DNA of 64,000 nt from positions 124,001 through 188,000 of the forward strand of contig JAFGCZ010000012.1 of assembly GCA_016932335.1 (NCBI GenBank), written 5' to 3'. The notes beneath the pieces were generated by a model. The model was not told the origin of the DNA. It was given only the letters and a program-made list of their open reading frames with translations, and searched no databases. The translations under genes and the position numbers were made by a program. Positions 1 to 8,542 of the stretch are shown here, one piece after another. Positions within the stretch are counted from its first letter, which is position 1, and each line of letters starts with the position of its first letter. The stretch is from Opitutales bacterium. Its GTDB lineage: Bacteria > Verrucomicrobiota > Verrucomicrobiia > Opitutales > Oceanipulchritudinaceae.

Positions 1-1386
1 ACTGTAAATTTCCTGCTTATGGGCATGCCAGGATTTCGGGGCAATGCGTGCCTCCTTAATTCCTGCAGCCTCCACTAAACGCCTTCTCATCGCAGCAGAT
101 TCAAAAAGCCCGTGCAGGTAGGTGCCCCAAACGTTTTCGCAGCAATAGCCTTCTATTGTTTTTTCAGAGTCTTGGGCTAACTTCAACAGCGCATGGCAGG
201 GGCGTGTTGGCAGGGTGCGTCCCATATGTATTTCGTAGGCCGACCAGGCGTCATCGCCGTACATTGCCGTAACCTGTCGGACTGTCTTTTCCGACTCAAA
301 ATGTGTCTTTACCGGTAGCAGGTTCAACCCGGCCAGACTGCCGGCACTGCCTGCTATGCCTTCTGGATCGTCTATGCTTTCCCCCAGCATTTGAAACCCG
401 CCGCAGATGCCCACCACAGGGATTCCCGTTGCTGCTTTTTCCCGAATCGCCTCCGCTAGGCCACTTTCCTGTAGCCAAAGTAAGTCATGGATGGTGTTTT
501 TTGATCCGGGAATGACAATGATCTTTGCCCCTTCCAGATCTTTCGGTTTGTTTGCCCATTCTATGCGAATGCCTTCATCCAGATTCCAGGGCTCGCAGTC
601 CTGTGTGTTGGAGACGCGGGGAAGGTCTATCCAGACCATTTTAGCCCCGCTTCCCTTGTTGCTCCGTTTCAGAGAAAAACCATCTTCGTTTTCAGGTTGC
701 AGGTGATCCTGTAATGGCAGCACGCCCATGTAGGGGGTTGCTATGTGTTCGGCAAAATAGGTGTCCGCTCCTTTGAAAAGTCCGGGATCTCCGCGGAATT
801 TATTCACGATCAGCCCCATTCCGAGATCGCGCACTGCTTGCGGCATCAAATTTACCGTTCCAATCGCCTGTGCGAAAACGCCTCCGCGTTCGATGTCACA
901 GGCGAGTATCCAGCGCCCCTGTAGATATTCTATCGGTTTCAGGTTCACGATGTCGCGCTGCATCAGGTTCAGCTCCACAGGGCTGCCGGCGCCTTCCAAT
1001 ACCAATACATCGCAGCGGGATTTCCACCAGTCCATGACTTCGCAGACCTGTTCCCAGAGTACTTTTGTTTCCAGATAGTAGTCACCTGCTTTTATGTGCT
1101 TTCCCGGGATTCCCAGCCACACCACTTGAGAGATGCTCTCTCCAGTGGGTTTCAGTAATACAGGATTCATTTGCGCAATGGGACGCAATCCGCAGGCTTC
1201 CGCCTGTGCCGCCTGAGCTCGGCCGATTTCTCCTCCCTCAAGCGTTACAAAAGAGTTGTTGGACATGTTTTGCGCCTTGAACGGGGCAACTTTATATCCG
1301 TTGCGCGCCAGAAGGGCGCAGAAGGCGGTGTTAATCCAACTTTTTCCAGCGTTGGAGGAGGTTCCCAGTATGGATATGGCTTTCAT
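1..1386 (-). CDS. cobQ: Cobyric acid synthase CobQ/CbiP, 3' end cut by window edge
   Basis: Glutamine-dependent amidation of adenosylcobyrinate a,c-diamide side chains to cobyric acid, in the late cytoplasmic cobalamin pathway. The frame read from 1386 down to base 1 has no stop (462 codons). It opens with an N-terminal P-loop-like dethiobiotin-synthetase fold ([15 protein letters not shown], then [14 protein letters not shown]), followed by the central LVLEGAGSP and the GATase class I nucleophile region [14 protein letters not shown]. The visible part nearly reaches family length (about 480-500 aa), so only a short C-terminus is missing. The ATG at 1386 overlaps the cobD stop by 4 bases (ATGA), which implies translational coupling. 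No frameshift seen. The identification is secure; the exact 3' end lies outside the window. Confidence 0.95.
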   Translation of the reverse strand, partial: MKAISILGTSSNAGKSWINTAFCALLARNGYKVAPFKAQNMSNNSFVTLEGGEIGRAQAAQAEACGLRPIAQMNPVLLKPTGESISQVVWLGIPGKHIKAGDYYLETKVLWEQVCEVMDWWKSRCDVLVLEGAGSPVELNLMQRDIVNLKPIEYLQGRWILACDIERGGVFAQAIGTVNLMPQAVRDLGMGLIVNKFRGDPGLFKGADTYFAEHIATPYMGVLPLQDHLQPENEDGFSLKRSNKGSGAKMVWIDLPRVSNTQDCEPWNLDEGIRIEWANKPKDLEGAKIIVIPGSKNTIHDLLWLQESGLAEAIREKAATGIPVVGICGGFQMLGESIDDPEGIAGSAGSLAGLNLLPVKTHFESEKTVRQVTAMYGDDAWSAYEIHMGRTLPTRPCHALLKLAQDSEKTIEGYCCENVWGTYLHGLFESAAMRRRLVEAAGIKEARIAPKSWHAHKQEIYS

Positions 1387-2456
1387 AACTCATGAAGCAC
1401 CGTTTTCAACGTGCCGGTAAAGTGTTTGTTGTCGCGTTTGTCCCTTACACAAATTCTTAGATAATGGTTTTCGTTGATTCCGGGGACGCCCGACATCGTT
1501 CTTACCAGAATACCTTTTTGCCAAAGCTTTTGGGCTGCTGCCACCGCGTTTGGCTCATACAGTTCCAGCAACAGATAATTGGTCGTCGAAGGGATTACCT
1601 GAATCCCTTCCAGCTGTTCAATCGCATCACTGAGTTCTTCTTTCAGCTCGGCGTAGTTTTTCAGCCCATTACGAAGTTGCTGATAATACTCCCGCTTCAA
1701 AAAGTGATCGGCCCAGGCATGTGTGACTGCGCAAAGACTCCAGGTAAGTTTGTGTTTACTTATCTTATGGCTCCAGTTCTCATTACTCGTTGCCGCAAAC
1801 CCGATGCGGATTCCCGGAATCGCCCAACTTTTGGTTAGAGAGCGTAGTAAAATACAATTGCGTAATTCGCTTAAACTGTCGGTTAAAGAATTGCTGTTTC
1901 CTCCGGTGGTAAATTCAATGAATGCCTCATCAATGACCCAAATCAGATCCGGGCGGGTACGGATGGCATGTTTTAAGGTGTCTTTGGGCAACAATTGACC
2001 GGTTGGGTTTCCCGGATTTCCTATAAGGATTACACTTCCGGTTTCGGCTCTCGATACAAAATCCAGCGTTTGCCACTGGGCCTTTTCCTGCAATATGCGG
2101 ATTATTCGGCAGCGATTGCTTTCTGCTACGTGCAGGTATTCGTTGAAACAAGGGCAGGGTATGTAAACTGTTCGGCCGCTGAATAAGCGTAGTACCAGGT
2201 CCAGCGCTTCCATTGCTCCGTGCGTGGATACCACATATCCTTGCCTGATTCCGTAAATATCCTTTAACCGTGCTTCTATGCTATGCCCGGTTGGCGGCGG
2301 GTAGGTTCCTATACGCTCAAGCCATTTGCCCCAGAGTTTTGCGTCCGGTTTCGGCGCAAAGAGATTCAGGTTTATGCTGAAATCTGTGACTGCTTTTTCC
2401 GTGGGTCCCCAGTGGGCTTCAATGGCTTCAAGATTTCCCCCGTGTTCCTTCAACAT
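1383..2456 (-). CDS. cobD: CobD-like L-threonine-O-3-phosphate decarboxylase (PLP, aminotransferase class I fold)
   Basis: Predicted to make (R)-1-amino-2-propanol O-2-phosphate, the aminopropanol linker that is attached to cobyric acid. The protein begins [17 protein letters not shown], the usual CobD opening, and has the PLP features NPGNPTG, an Asp in VIDEAFIEF and the Schiff-base lysine in [17 protein letters not shown] frame with a TTG start extends to 2483. I chose the ATG at 2456 because GAAAGG sits 6 bases upstream and the family alignment starts there. It overlaps cobU by 7 bases and cobQ by 4. About 357 aa, normal length. A histidinol-phosphate aminotransferase is the main look-alike, but the cobU and cobQ context argues for CobD. 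Confidence 0.92.
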   Translation of the reverse strand: MLKEHGGNLEAIEAHWGPTEKAVTDFSINLNLFAPKPDAKLWGKWLERIGTYPPPTGHSIEARLKDIYGIRQGYVVSTHGAMEALDLVLRLFSGRTVYIPCPCFNEYLHVAESNRCRIIRILQEKAQWQTLDFVSRAETGSVILIGNPGNPTGQLLPKDTLKHAIRTRPDLIWVIDEAFIEFTTGGNSNSLTDSLSELRNCILLRSLTKSWAIPGIRIGFAATSNENWSHKISKHKLTWSLCAVTHAWADHFLKREYYQQLRNGLKNYAELKEELSDAIEQLEGIQVIPSTTNYLLLELYEPNAVAAAQKLWQKGILVRTMSGVPGINENHYLRICVRDKRDNKHFTGTLKTVLHEL

Positions 2457-2989
2457 GTTGAACCTTTCAACCTTAAAGGACAACCCGCGGCTATGAAATC
2501 AACCGTTTCCGCATGTGAGGCCACCTTTTGATTGGCCCAGCCAACTAAATCCCGGTAAGCCCGCGTTGCTCCACCCATGGGCACTATTCCCATTCCCACT
2601 TCATTGCTTACGATGACAGCCGTTACAGACTGCTCTTTCAGGTGGTTTAATCCCTGCTCCAGTTCTTCCAGAATCGCGTCGAGATTTCCATTATGGACTT
2701 CCAGTGCATTCCCCAGCCACATGGTCAGGCAATCCAGCAGCATGGTTTTTCCGGCACATTTCTTCGCCAGCATGGAAAAATCAAATATGTTTTCCACGGT
2801 TTCCCATGTGGTCGGTCGCTGCTCTCGGTGTCTTCTGATGCGATCCTGCATTTCTGCGTCCAGATCGGAGGTTCTACAGGTGGCTACATAAAACACTTCG
2901 TTGCCGCTTTCGGCGGCGGTATTTTCCGCAAAACGGCTTTTTCCGCTGCGGCTTCCTCCAAAAATTAAATGTATGGATCCCTTATTCAT
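2450..2989 (-). CDS. cobU: Adenosylcobinamide kinase / adenosylcobinamide-phosphate guanylyltransferase CobU
   Basis: Bifunctional nucleotide-loop assembly enzyme: it phosphorylates adenosylcobinamide and transfers GMP to give AdoCbi-GDP. The 179 aa are normal for CobU. Visible motifs are the P-loop GGSRSGKS at residues 11-18, the RRHREQRPTTWETVE segment carrying the guanylylated His, LLDCLTMWLGNAL, and VSNEVGMGIVP with the trailing RDLVGWANQ. It overlaps the upstream HAD gene by 8 bases and the downstream cobD by a few bases, so the four minus-strand genes form one transcription unit. No Shine-Dalgarno is evident at the start, consistent with coupled translation. Confidence 0.96.
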   Translation of the reverse strand: MNKGSIHLIFGGSRSGKSRFAENTAAESGNEVFYVATCRTSDLDAEMQDRIRRHREQRPTTWETVENIFDFSMLAKKCAGKTMLLDCLTMWLGNALEVHNGNLDAILEELEQGLNHLKEQSVTAVIVSNEVGMGIVPMGGATRAYRDLVGWANQKVASHAETVDFIAAGCPLRLKGSTC

Positions 2990-3632
2990 GGCGGAGAATG
3001 CAGGCTTTCAGGGTGTCTTCAGGGAATATTTGTTCGGCGTGAAATCCGAGTTCCCGGGCCGTTTCTATATTGTCGGCCCGGTCATCCCAGAAGAAGCATT
3101 CCTCCGCTGTGTAGCTGCTTTGCCGCAGGGCTATTTCAAAAATCTCCTTTCGCGGCTTTACGTAACCGACATCGCAGGAATAAATCACCCAGCGGAAACC
3201 CTTTGCCAGATTCCAGCGGTTTTCGACGGCTTCCACGTGATACGGCGTGATGTTGGAAATAATACCGCAGGGGTAGTGTTGTGCCAGTGCCTGTTGTTCG
3301 GCTACACGCTCTTCCAGTAACTCCAGCATGTTCTGCCAATGCTGTTTCATTTCTGCCGGAGTACCGCTGTATTCCGTCAATTCAACAAGATGCTTGAAAT
3401 AAACATTGTCAGTTATTTCACCAATATGGCTTAGCACCATATTGCCGTCGCCCAGTATTCGTTCTATCAGCGTTGCTTCATCCAGGGAGCTGCGTTCTTT
3501 AATTCTTTCGATGAGAAATTTCTTATTAACATGCACGAGCACCTCGCCGATATCAAAAAAAAGCGCACGGATCCCCAGCTTTTGTAGCTTTTCGAGGGCT
3601 TTAAAGGTGTTTTCTGGATGATTCTTGCTCAT
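2982..3632 (-). CDS. HAD-superfamily hydrolase (subfamily IA), first gene of the cobalamin operon
   Basis: All four HAD motifs are present: FFDIGEVLVHV (nucleophile Asp), GIISNITP (motif II Ser/Thr), GYVKPRKEIF (motif III Lys) and CFFWDDRADNIETA (motif IV acidic pair). The +2 position after the nucleophile is Gly rather than Asp, as in YihX-type sugar-phosphate phosphatases. Upstream in-frame starts exist (ATG at 3659, and further out at 3713); I prefer the ATG at 3632 because residues before it add nothing recognisable, but 3659 is possible. The gene overlaps cobU by 8 bases. The cobalamin pathway needs a phosphatase for alpha-ribazole phosphate or cobalamin phosphate; this gene is a candidate for that step, but only by position. 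The substrate is unknown. Confidence 0.82.
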   Translation of the reverse strand: MSKNHPENTFKALEKLQKLGIRALFFDIGEVLVHVNKKFLIERIKERSSLDEATLIERILGDGNMVLSHIGEITDNVYFKHLVELTEYSGTPAEMKQHWQNMLELLEERVAEQQALAQHYPCGIISNITPYHVEAVENRWNLAKGFRWVIYSCDVGYVKPRKEIFEIALRQSSYTAEECFFWDDRADNIETARELGFHAEQIFPEDTLKACILRHE

Positions 3633-3727
3633 TTCAAGTTTGCAATAAGTAATTGACATATTTTTGCCAAAAAACAAAAAACTGTACCCTGCCCTGCAAC
3701 AGATGCAATGCAAAACACGTTTCTGCT

Positions 3728-4360
3728 ATGTCACATGTTCGTCATCCCATTGAAGAGGAATCTTTCCGTATAATCGAGTCCTTTCGTGACTGGTCTGCCT
3801 ATTCACTGGCCGAAAAAGAGATCCTCAAACGCCTTGTCCATACTACGGGCGATCCAACGGTTGTGGATAATATCACCATCAGCGATGGAGCGATTGCCGC
3901 AGCACGCTTTGCTTTTTCTCAAAAGGCAACCGTGATCACTGATGTTACCATGGTTCAATATGGGCTGAACCGCATTAATCGTGAGCGTATCGGTTACGAT
4001 ACCTTCTGTGGCGTGCACGATAAGGATGCCTATTCCCTTGCCCAAAGCGAAGGCATTACCCGCTCTTCTGCGGCCATTCTCAGTGCCCGTAAGAAATTTG
4101 GTGATAATGTGATTGTGGCCGTGGGGAACGCACCCACAGCCTTGATTGATACCGTGCAGGCTATCCTTCAGGGATGGCGTCCGCACCTGGTCATTGGATT
4201 TCCGGTTGGCTTCGTCAATATCATCCAGAGCAAGCAGGCTTTGCTTGGGCAATCTTTGGTTCCCTACATTGGCAACGATGGTTACCGCGGCGGTTCTCCC
4301 TGGGCCGCGACTACGATCAATGCCCTGATGACGGTCTTTCTGGAAGGATACGATGCCTGA
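3728..4360 (+). CDS. cbiC: Precorrin-8X / cobalt-precorrin-8 methylmutase CbiC
   Basis: Moves the C-11 methyl group to C-12 to form (hydrogeno/cob)yrinate during corrin ring synthesis. Conserved blocks are HPIEEESFRII near the N-terminus, RLVHTTGDPTVV with the catalytic His, VITDVTMVQYGLNR, VAVGNAPTAL, GFPVGFVNIIQSK and RGGSPWAATTINAL. The frame is open from 3653, but the ATG at 3728 gives the usual 210 aa and a normal N-terminus; no clear Shine-Dalgarno is seen. It diverges from the HAD-cobU-cobD-cobQ unit and overlaps cbiA by 8 bases. Its presence argues that the organism makes the corrin ring itself rather than only salvaging cobinamide. Confidence 0.96.
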   Translation: MSHVRHPIEEESFRIIESFRDWSAYSLAEKEILKRLVHTTGDPTVVDNITISDGAIAAARFAFSQKATVITDVTMVQYGLNRINRERIGYDTFCGVHDKDAYSLAQSEGITRSSAAILSARKKFGDNVIVAVGNAPTALIDTVQAILQGWRPHLVIGFPVGFVNIIQSKQALLGQSLVPYIGNDGYRGGSPWAATTINALMTVFLEGYDA

Positions 4361-5696
4361 TTTTGCGTCTTTTTATCACAAAGGCTTTATTCTGGCTTCA
4401 ACACAAAGCTCGGGTGGAAAAACCTTTCTCAATGCAGTGGTTCTCTCGGCCCTGAGAACCCGGGGTATTCCTGTGCAGCCGTTTAAAGTGGGGCCGGATT
4501 ACATTGATTCCGGTTATGCCTCTTTCTATGCCGGAACTCCTTGTTACAATCTGGACTCCTGGTTGATGAACTGCGATGGGCTGCACGTGCTGGCGGCCCG
4601 TCGAACAGAAAAAGCATTCGGAGTGGTAGAAGGGGTTATGGGGCTCTTTGACGGCATTTCTCCCGTAACCGGAGAGGGGAGCAGTCACGATGTGGCTACC
4701 CGGCTGAGCTGGCCTGTGTTTCTTATTGTGCCCGCGGCCAAGCAGGGGCGCTCTATCCGTGCTTTGGTACGTGGCTTTTGTGAAGAAGCCGGCGAGGGGG
4801 TGATCCGAGGAATCATTTTGAATAAAGTGGGCAGCAGTAAGCACGAGCAATACCTGCGCGAGGCGTTAGCCGATTTTCCTGTGCCGGTGGTCGGTGCGCT
4901 TCCTGTTCTCCCGGAGGTGGCCTGGCCTGAGCGTCATTTAGGCCTGCAGGCTGTAACCGAAGCTGCTCTGGTTGATGCCCGTCGCTTAGCCGAAATCGCA
5001 GAGCAGTATCTCGATTTAGATTTGATGCTGCAGACCGCAACTGAGATCAGTTCACCACCGGTGGTTCCCGCGGTTGTTTCTTCATGCTTTTCCGGAAAGA
5101 AAATCGCTGTGGCCCGCGATGAAGCATTTCACTTTTATTATCCCGATAATTTGGACTTCCTGAAAGCCCAGGGGGCCGAACTGCTCTTTTTCTCTCCGTT
5201 GAGAGATATGTCTATTCCGGAGGAAGCTGATGCCGTTTTTTTGGGCGGAGGGTTTCCCGAGGTTTTTGCCGAACAGCTTTCGTTGAACGATGCACTGAGG
5301 CAGAGTTTCCGGAAGGCTCATGCGGAGAGTCTGCCCATCTATGCCGAGTGTGGAGGGCTCATGTACCTGTGCGAAACCTTGGAAACAAAGGAAGGTCAAA
5401 CCTATCCCATGATGGGGTTGGTTCCCGGGGCTGTTCACATGACAGGCCGTTTGCACCATTTCGGATACAGCAGCTGTCGCTTGCTGGAGGGATCTGCTCA
5501 TGAGCCCGTGCATGCCCACGAGTTTCATTACAGTTACTGGGATGCAGAAGAACAACTCGCTAATTGCTGGGAAGTAACCAAACGCAACGGAAATGCGGTG
5601 CGCCGGGAAGGCTACCGCTCCGGTAAATTGATTGCTTCCTACATGCACTGTTACATCAATCATGCTTTGCCCGTTTGGGAGTTTCTCTTAAACTAA
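4353..5696 (+). CDS. cbiA: Cobyrinate a,c-diamide synthase CbiA/CobB
   Basis: ATP- and glutamine-dependent amidation of the a and c carboxylates of cobyrinic acid. The 447 aa show the N-terminal ATP-binding ASTQSSGGKTFLN, then QPFKVGPDYIDSGYA, GVMGLFDGISP, the interdomain GGGFPEVFAEQL, the GATase nucleophile in YAECGGLMYL, and HEFHYSYWD near the C-terminus holding the catalytic His. The start overlaps the cbiC stop by 8 bases, so the pair is co-translated. The sequence alone does not separate the cobalt-containing (CbiA) from the hydrogenobyrinate (CobB) substrate. Confidence 0.96.
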   Translation: MPDFASFYHKGFILASTQSSGGKTFLNAVVLSALRTRGIPVQPFKVGPDYIDSGYASFYAGTPCYNLDSWLMNCDGLHVLAARRTEKAFGVVEGVMGLFDGISPVTGEGSSHDVATRLSWPVFLIVPAAKQGRSIRALVRGFCEEAGEGVIRGIILNKVGSSKHEQYLREALADFPVPVVGALPVLPEVAWPERHLGLQAVTEAALVDARRLAEIAEQYLDLDLMLQTATEISSPPVVPAVVSSCFSGKKIAVARDEAFHFYYPDNLDFLKAQGAELLFFSPLRDMSIPEEADAVFLGGGFPEVFAEQLSLNDALRQSFRKAHAESLPIYAECGGLMYLCETLETKEGQTYPMMGLVPGAVHMTGRLHHFGYSSCRLLEGSAHEPVHAHEFHYSYWDAEEQLANCWEVTKRNGNAVRREGYRSGKLIASYMHCYINHALPVWEFLLN

Positions 5697-5733
5697 GAGT
5701 TGAGGAAATCTCTTTTTTGGGCATAGCTTCCCC

Positions 5734-6531
5734 ATGAGTTCTGTATCTGCAGTTCCTGTGCATGCACGTTTTCTCGGCGGGGAGGGGAAGCCTCCCATGG
5801 TCATTGTGCATGGCCTTCTTGGTTCTTCACGCAACTGGTTGACCGCCGGCAAGGTTTTTACCGAGCATTATGCTGTCTACCTGCTCGATCTTCGCAATCA
5901 TGGGGAAAGCCCGTGGAGTGATGTCATGAACTTCGAGGCCCTGGCCGCCGATCTTCAAGCTTGGTTGGATAAAGAGGATCTGCACGACATAATTCTGATG
6001 GGGCACAGCCTTGGCGGAAAAACCGCCATGACGTATGCCTGCCGTCACCCCCAACGCATCAAGCGTTTGGTAGTCGTGGATATTGCTCCCAAGCAAAACC
6101 ACAACCGTTGGGTGGATGAGTTTCAGTTGATGCAGCAAATTGATCTGGATCACTTGAAGAACCGCAGGGAAGCGGAAGATTTTCTCGAGCAGCATGGCGT
6201 TGCCGGATGGGCCTTTCGCAAGTTTCTCGTGTCCAACCTGGTTCATACAGATGATGGCAAGTTCCGCTGGACCGCAAATATCCCCGTTTTGGGGCGGGCG
6301 CTTCCTGACCTTTTTCAGAAGAACCTGCTGGATGATGATTATTGCCGCATACCGCTTTTAGTTATTCGTGGTGAGCGCAGTAATTTTGTCTCGCTGGCCG
6401 ATGAAGAAGCTTTCAGGAAACACTTTGCCGATTTCAAAATTGTTACCGTTTCCAATGCCGGGCACAATGTCCACGTCGAGCATTTCGAGGGGTTCAGAAA
6501 ATGTCTCTATGACTGGTTGCAGCTTGAGTGA
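5734..6531 (+). CDS. Alpha/beta hydrolase, YbfF/ABHD11-type esterase
   Basis: 265 aa alpha/beta-hydrolase fold. The oxyanion-hole segment is VIVHGLLGSSRNW, the nucleophile elbow is LMGHSLGGKTAM, LVVVDIAPK follows the elbow as in YbfF and ABHD11, and the catalytic His is in NAGHNVHVEH near the C-terminus. No signal peptide is seen, so it is probably cytoplasmic; such enzymes hydrolyse short acyl esters or thioesters, but the substrate cannot be read from sequence. It lies 37 bases after cbiA with no obvious terminator between, so it may share that transcript. Its stop codon abuts the ispG stop at 6532 with no spacer and no convergent terminator. Confidence 0.88.
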   Translation: MSSVSAVPVHARFLGGEGKPPMVIVHGLLGSSRNWLTAGKVFTEHYAVYLLDLRNHGESPWSDVMNFEALAADLQAWLDKEDLHDIILMGHSLGGKTAMTYACRHPQRIKRLVVVDIAPKQNHNRWVDEFQLMQQIDLDHLKNRREAEDFLEQHGVAGWAFRKFLVSNLVHTDDGKFRWTANIPVLGRALPDLFQKNLLDDDYCRIPLLVIRGERSNFVSLADEEAFRKHFADFKIVTVSNAGHNVHVEHFEGFRKCLYDWLQLE

Positions 6532-8541
6532 TTAAGCTTTGGGCTCAATCCATTTATCGTGTGCCTTAATCAGGTTTACCAATTCTTCCACTGCTTCTGC
6601 GCTGGGAATATTGAATTTTACCGCCTGTTTGCCCACATAGAGGTTTACTTTGCCCGGTTGTCCTCCCACATAGCCGAAATCTGCGTCGGCCATCTCTCCG
6701 GGGCCGTTTACGATACAACCCATTACGGCAATGGTTACTCCTTTGAGGTGGCCTGTGCGCTCGCGGATACGGGCGGTGGTCGTTTGCAGGTCAAAAAGTG
6801 TTCTGCCGCAACTGGGGCAGGCCACATATTCTGTTTTGGACGATCTAGCACGGGCTCCCTGTAGAATGTTATAGGCAAGAACCAACGCCTGTTCTGCGGT
6901 GTCCATGGTTTCCACGCTGATAAAATCGCCGGCACCTTCGCAGAGCACTCCGCCTATAAGAGCTGACGCTTCCAGTAAACGATCACTGTAGGAGCATCCG
7001 TCAATCGCGTTGGCCTTTGTCTGGCGAATCCACAGAGGGGCTTTGCTACCTATTCCTTTAAGAATGTCCAGCAACACGCGGTAGGCGGCAATCGGGGTTT
7101 GCCCTTGGTTGAAGAGGGTAGTGCTGAAGATTACTTTGCCTTGGGGCACCTCTCCGAGCTCTTTGCTTAACGCCGGAAGCAGATGCGGATCCATATCCAG
7201 AGCATGTACTGGCGTGTCCGGCCCCATGGCCTGCAACAGTTCAATCGCTTCTTCAATAGATGTTGGATGCCTTAGCAGAACCACGTTTTTCTGCCCCTTC
7301 AGGGCATCCATCGGCCAGTTCTGAGCTTTCAGGACATAAAATGCGGCCGTATCTCCGAGGTGTTCAAGTGCCTGATGAATGACTTCTTTGTCAAAGGCCA
7401 GTTCTTCCTTCAGATAAATTCCCTCAATCTCCAGCGCAGAATGCTTTGATTTCAATGCTGCAAGTGTAGCGCGTACCGCATCGACGGCGGCCACGTTCAT
7501 TTCCAGAGGAAGGATTACGCGCGGCGGATTCAAATCTCCAACCTTACAGCCACCCGGCCTCATGGTGTCTACCGGGCGTTTTTCATAGCGGAACAAATTG
7601 ATGGTTGCCGGAGTTTCTTTAGATACATCGGCACTGGCCCATAGTCGGTGTGCTTTTTCTGCGATCTGACGCCCAACGGGAACTTCTGCTACGGGATCTT
7701 CCGTCAGGGAGACTCGGATGGTGTCCCCCAAACCGTCATTGAGTAACCCGCTGATGCCTATTGCGCTCTTAATGCGGGCATCATCGCCGTCTCCAGCTTC
7801 GGTTACTCCAAGATGCAGGGGCAGGTTGAAATCTTCAGCAGCCATCATGGCGCTGATCAGGCGGTAGGCTTGCAGGGCAATCTTGGGGTTGCTGGCCTTC
7901 ATCGACAGCACGATGTCGGCAAAGCCATTATCTCGTGCAATGCGCAGAAACTCCATTGCGCTTTCGCACATTCCCAGGGGCGTATCGCCATAACGGTTGA
8001 GGATTCTGTCGCTCAAGGAGCCGTGGTTGGTTCCTATGCGCACCGCTCGGCCCAGTTCTTTGCAGCGCTTGAAAAAGGGAGTTACCACCGCATGAATGCG
8101 CTCAATCTCGGCGTTGTACTCGGCATCACTGTAATCACGCATCTGTGATTTTTTACTGTCGGCAAAATTCCCCGGGTTAATGCGCACTTTTTCCACGTGG
8201 TTCAGTGCCTCCATGGCTGCTTTCGGCAGAAAATGAATGTCAGCAACCAGAGGTGTTTCCGCAAACCCAGCCAAACTGAATTCTTTTCTGATGTCTCCCA
8301 AGGCCTCAGCCGCTTTGATGTTTTGTGCCGTTACCCGGACAATGTCGCAGCCGGCTTCAGCCAGCGCGATACACTGCGCTACTGTGGCTTTAACATCCTG
8401 CGTGGGTGTGTTGGTCATGGACTGCACCGAAATCGGCGCATTGCCGCCAACGATAAGAGATCCCACGTGTACGGGCATTGTCATGCGTCGCAGCGGGGCA
8501 AATCTGCTGCGGCAGTAAGAGGGCAGTTCCGGAGAATTCAT
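6532..8541 (-). CDS. ispG: (E)-4-hydroxy-3-methylbut-2-enyl-diphosphate synthase IspG, long form
   Basis: Penultimate step of the MEP isoprenoid pathway, converting MEcPP to HMBPP with a [4Fe-4S] cluster. The TIM-barrel half (VGGNAPISVQSMTNTPTQDV, then VRINPGNF and RIGTNHGSLSDR) is followed by a large extra central domain (roughly residues 290-540) and the C-terminal cluster domain with YVACPSCGRTLFDL and VMGCIVNGPGE, which supply the cluster cysteines. At 669 aa it is much longer than the E. coli type (about 370) and matches the three-domain form of plants, Chlamydiae and Bacteroidetes. The ATG at 8541 lies one base after the rseP stop; GGAAGAG upstream may serve as ribosome site. Last gene of the uppS-cdsA-dxr-rseP-ispG unit. 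Confidence 0.97.
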   Translation of the reverse strand: MNSPELPSYCRSRFAPLRRMTMPVHVGSLIVGGNAPISVQSMTNTPTQDVKATVAQCIALAEAGCDIVRVTAQNIKAAEALGDIRKEFSLAGFAETPLVADIHFLPKAAMEALNHVEKVRINPGNFADSKKSQMRDYSDAEYNAEIERIHAVVTPFFKRCKELGRAVRIGTNHGSLSDRILNRYGDTPLGMCESAMEFLRIARDNGFADIVLSMKASNPKIALQAYRLISAMMAAEDFNLPLHLGVTEAGDGDDARIKSAIGISGLLNDGLGDTIRVSLTEDPVAEVPVGRQIAEKAHRLWASADVSKETPATINLFRYEKRPVDTMRPGGCKVGDLNPPRVILPLEMNVAAVDAVRATLAALKSKHSALEIEGIYLKEELAFDKEVIHQALEHLGDTAAFYVLKAQNWPMDALKGQKNVVLLRHPTSIEEAIELLQAMGPDTPVHALDMDPHLLPALSKELGEVPQGKVIFSTTLFNQGQTPIAAYRVLLDILKGIGSKAPLWIRQTKANAIDGCSYSDRLLEASALIGGVLCEGAGDFISVETMDTAEQALVLAYNILQGARARSSKTEYVACPSCGRTLFDLQTTTARIRERTGHLKGVTIAVMGCIVNGPGEMADADFGYVGGQPGKVNLYVGKQAVKFNIPSAEAVEELVNLIKAHDKWIEPKA

Positions 8542-8542
8542 C

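Noticed and set aside
3500-3730. Possible cobalamin riboswitch in the divergent cobalamin region
   Set aside because: Only about 95 bases lie between the two start codons, and no B12-box-like sequence was seen.
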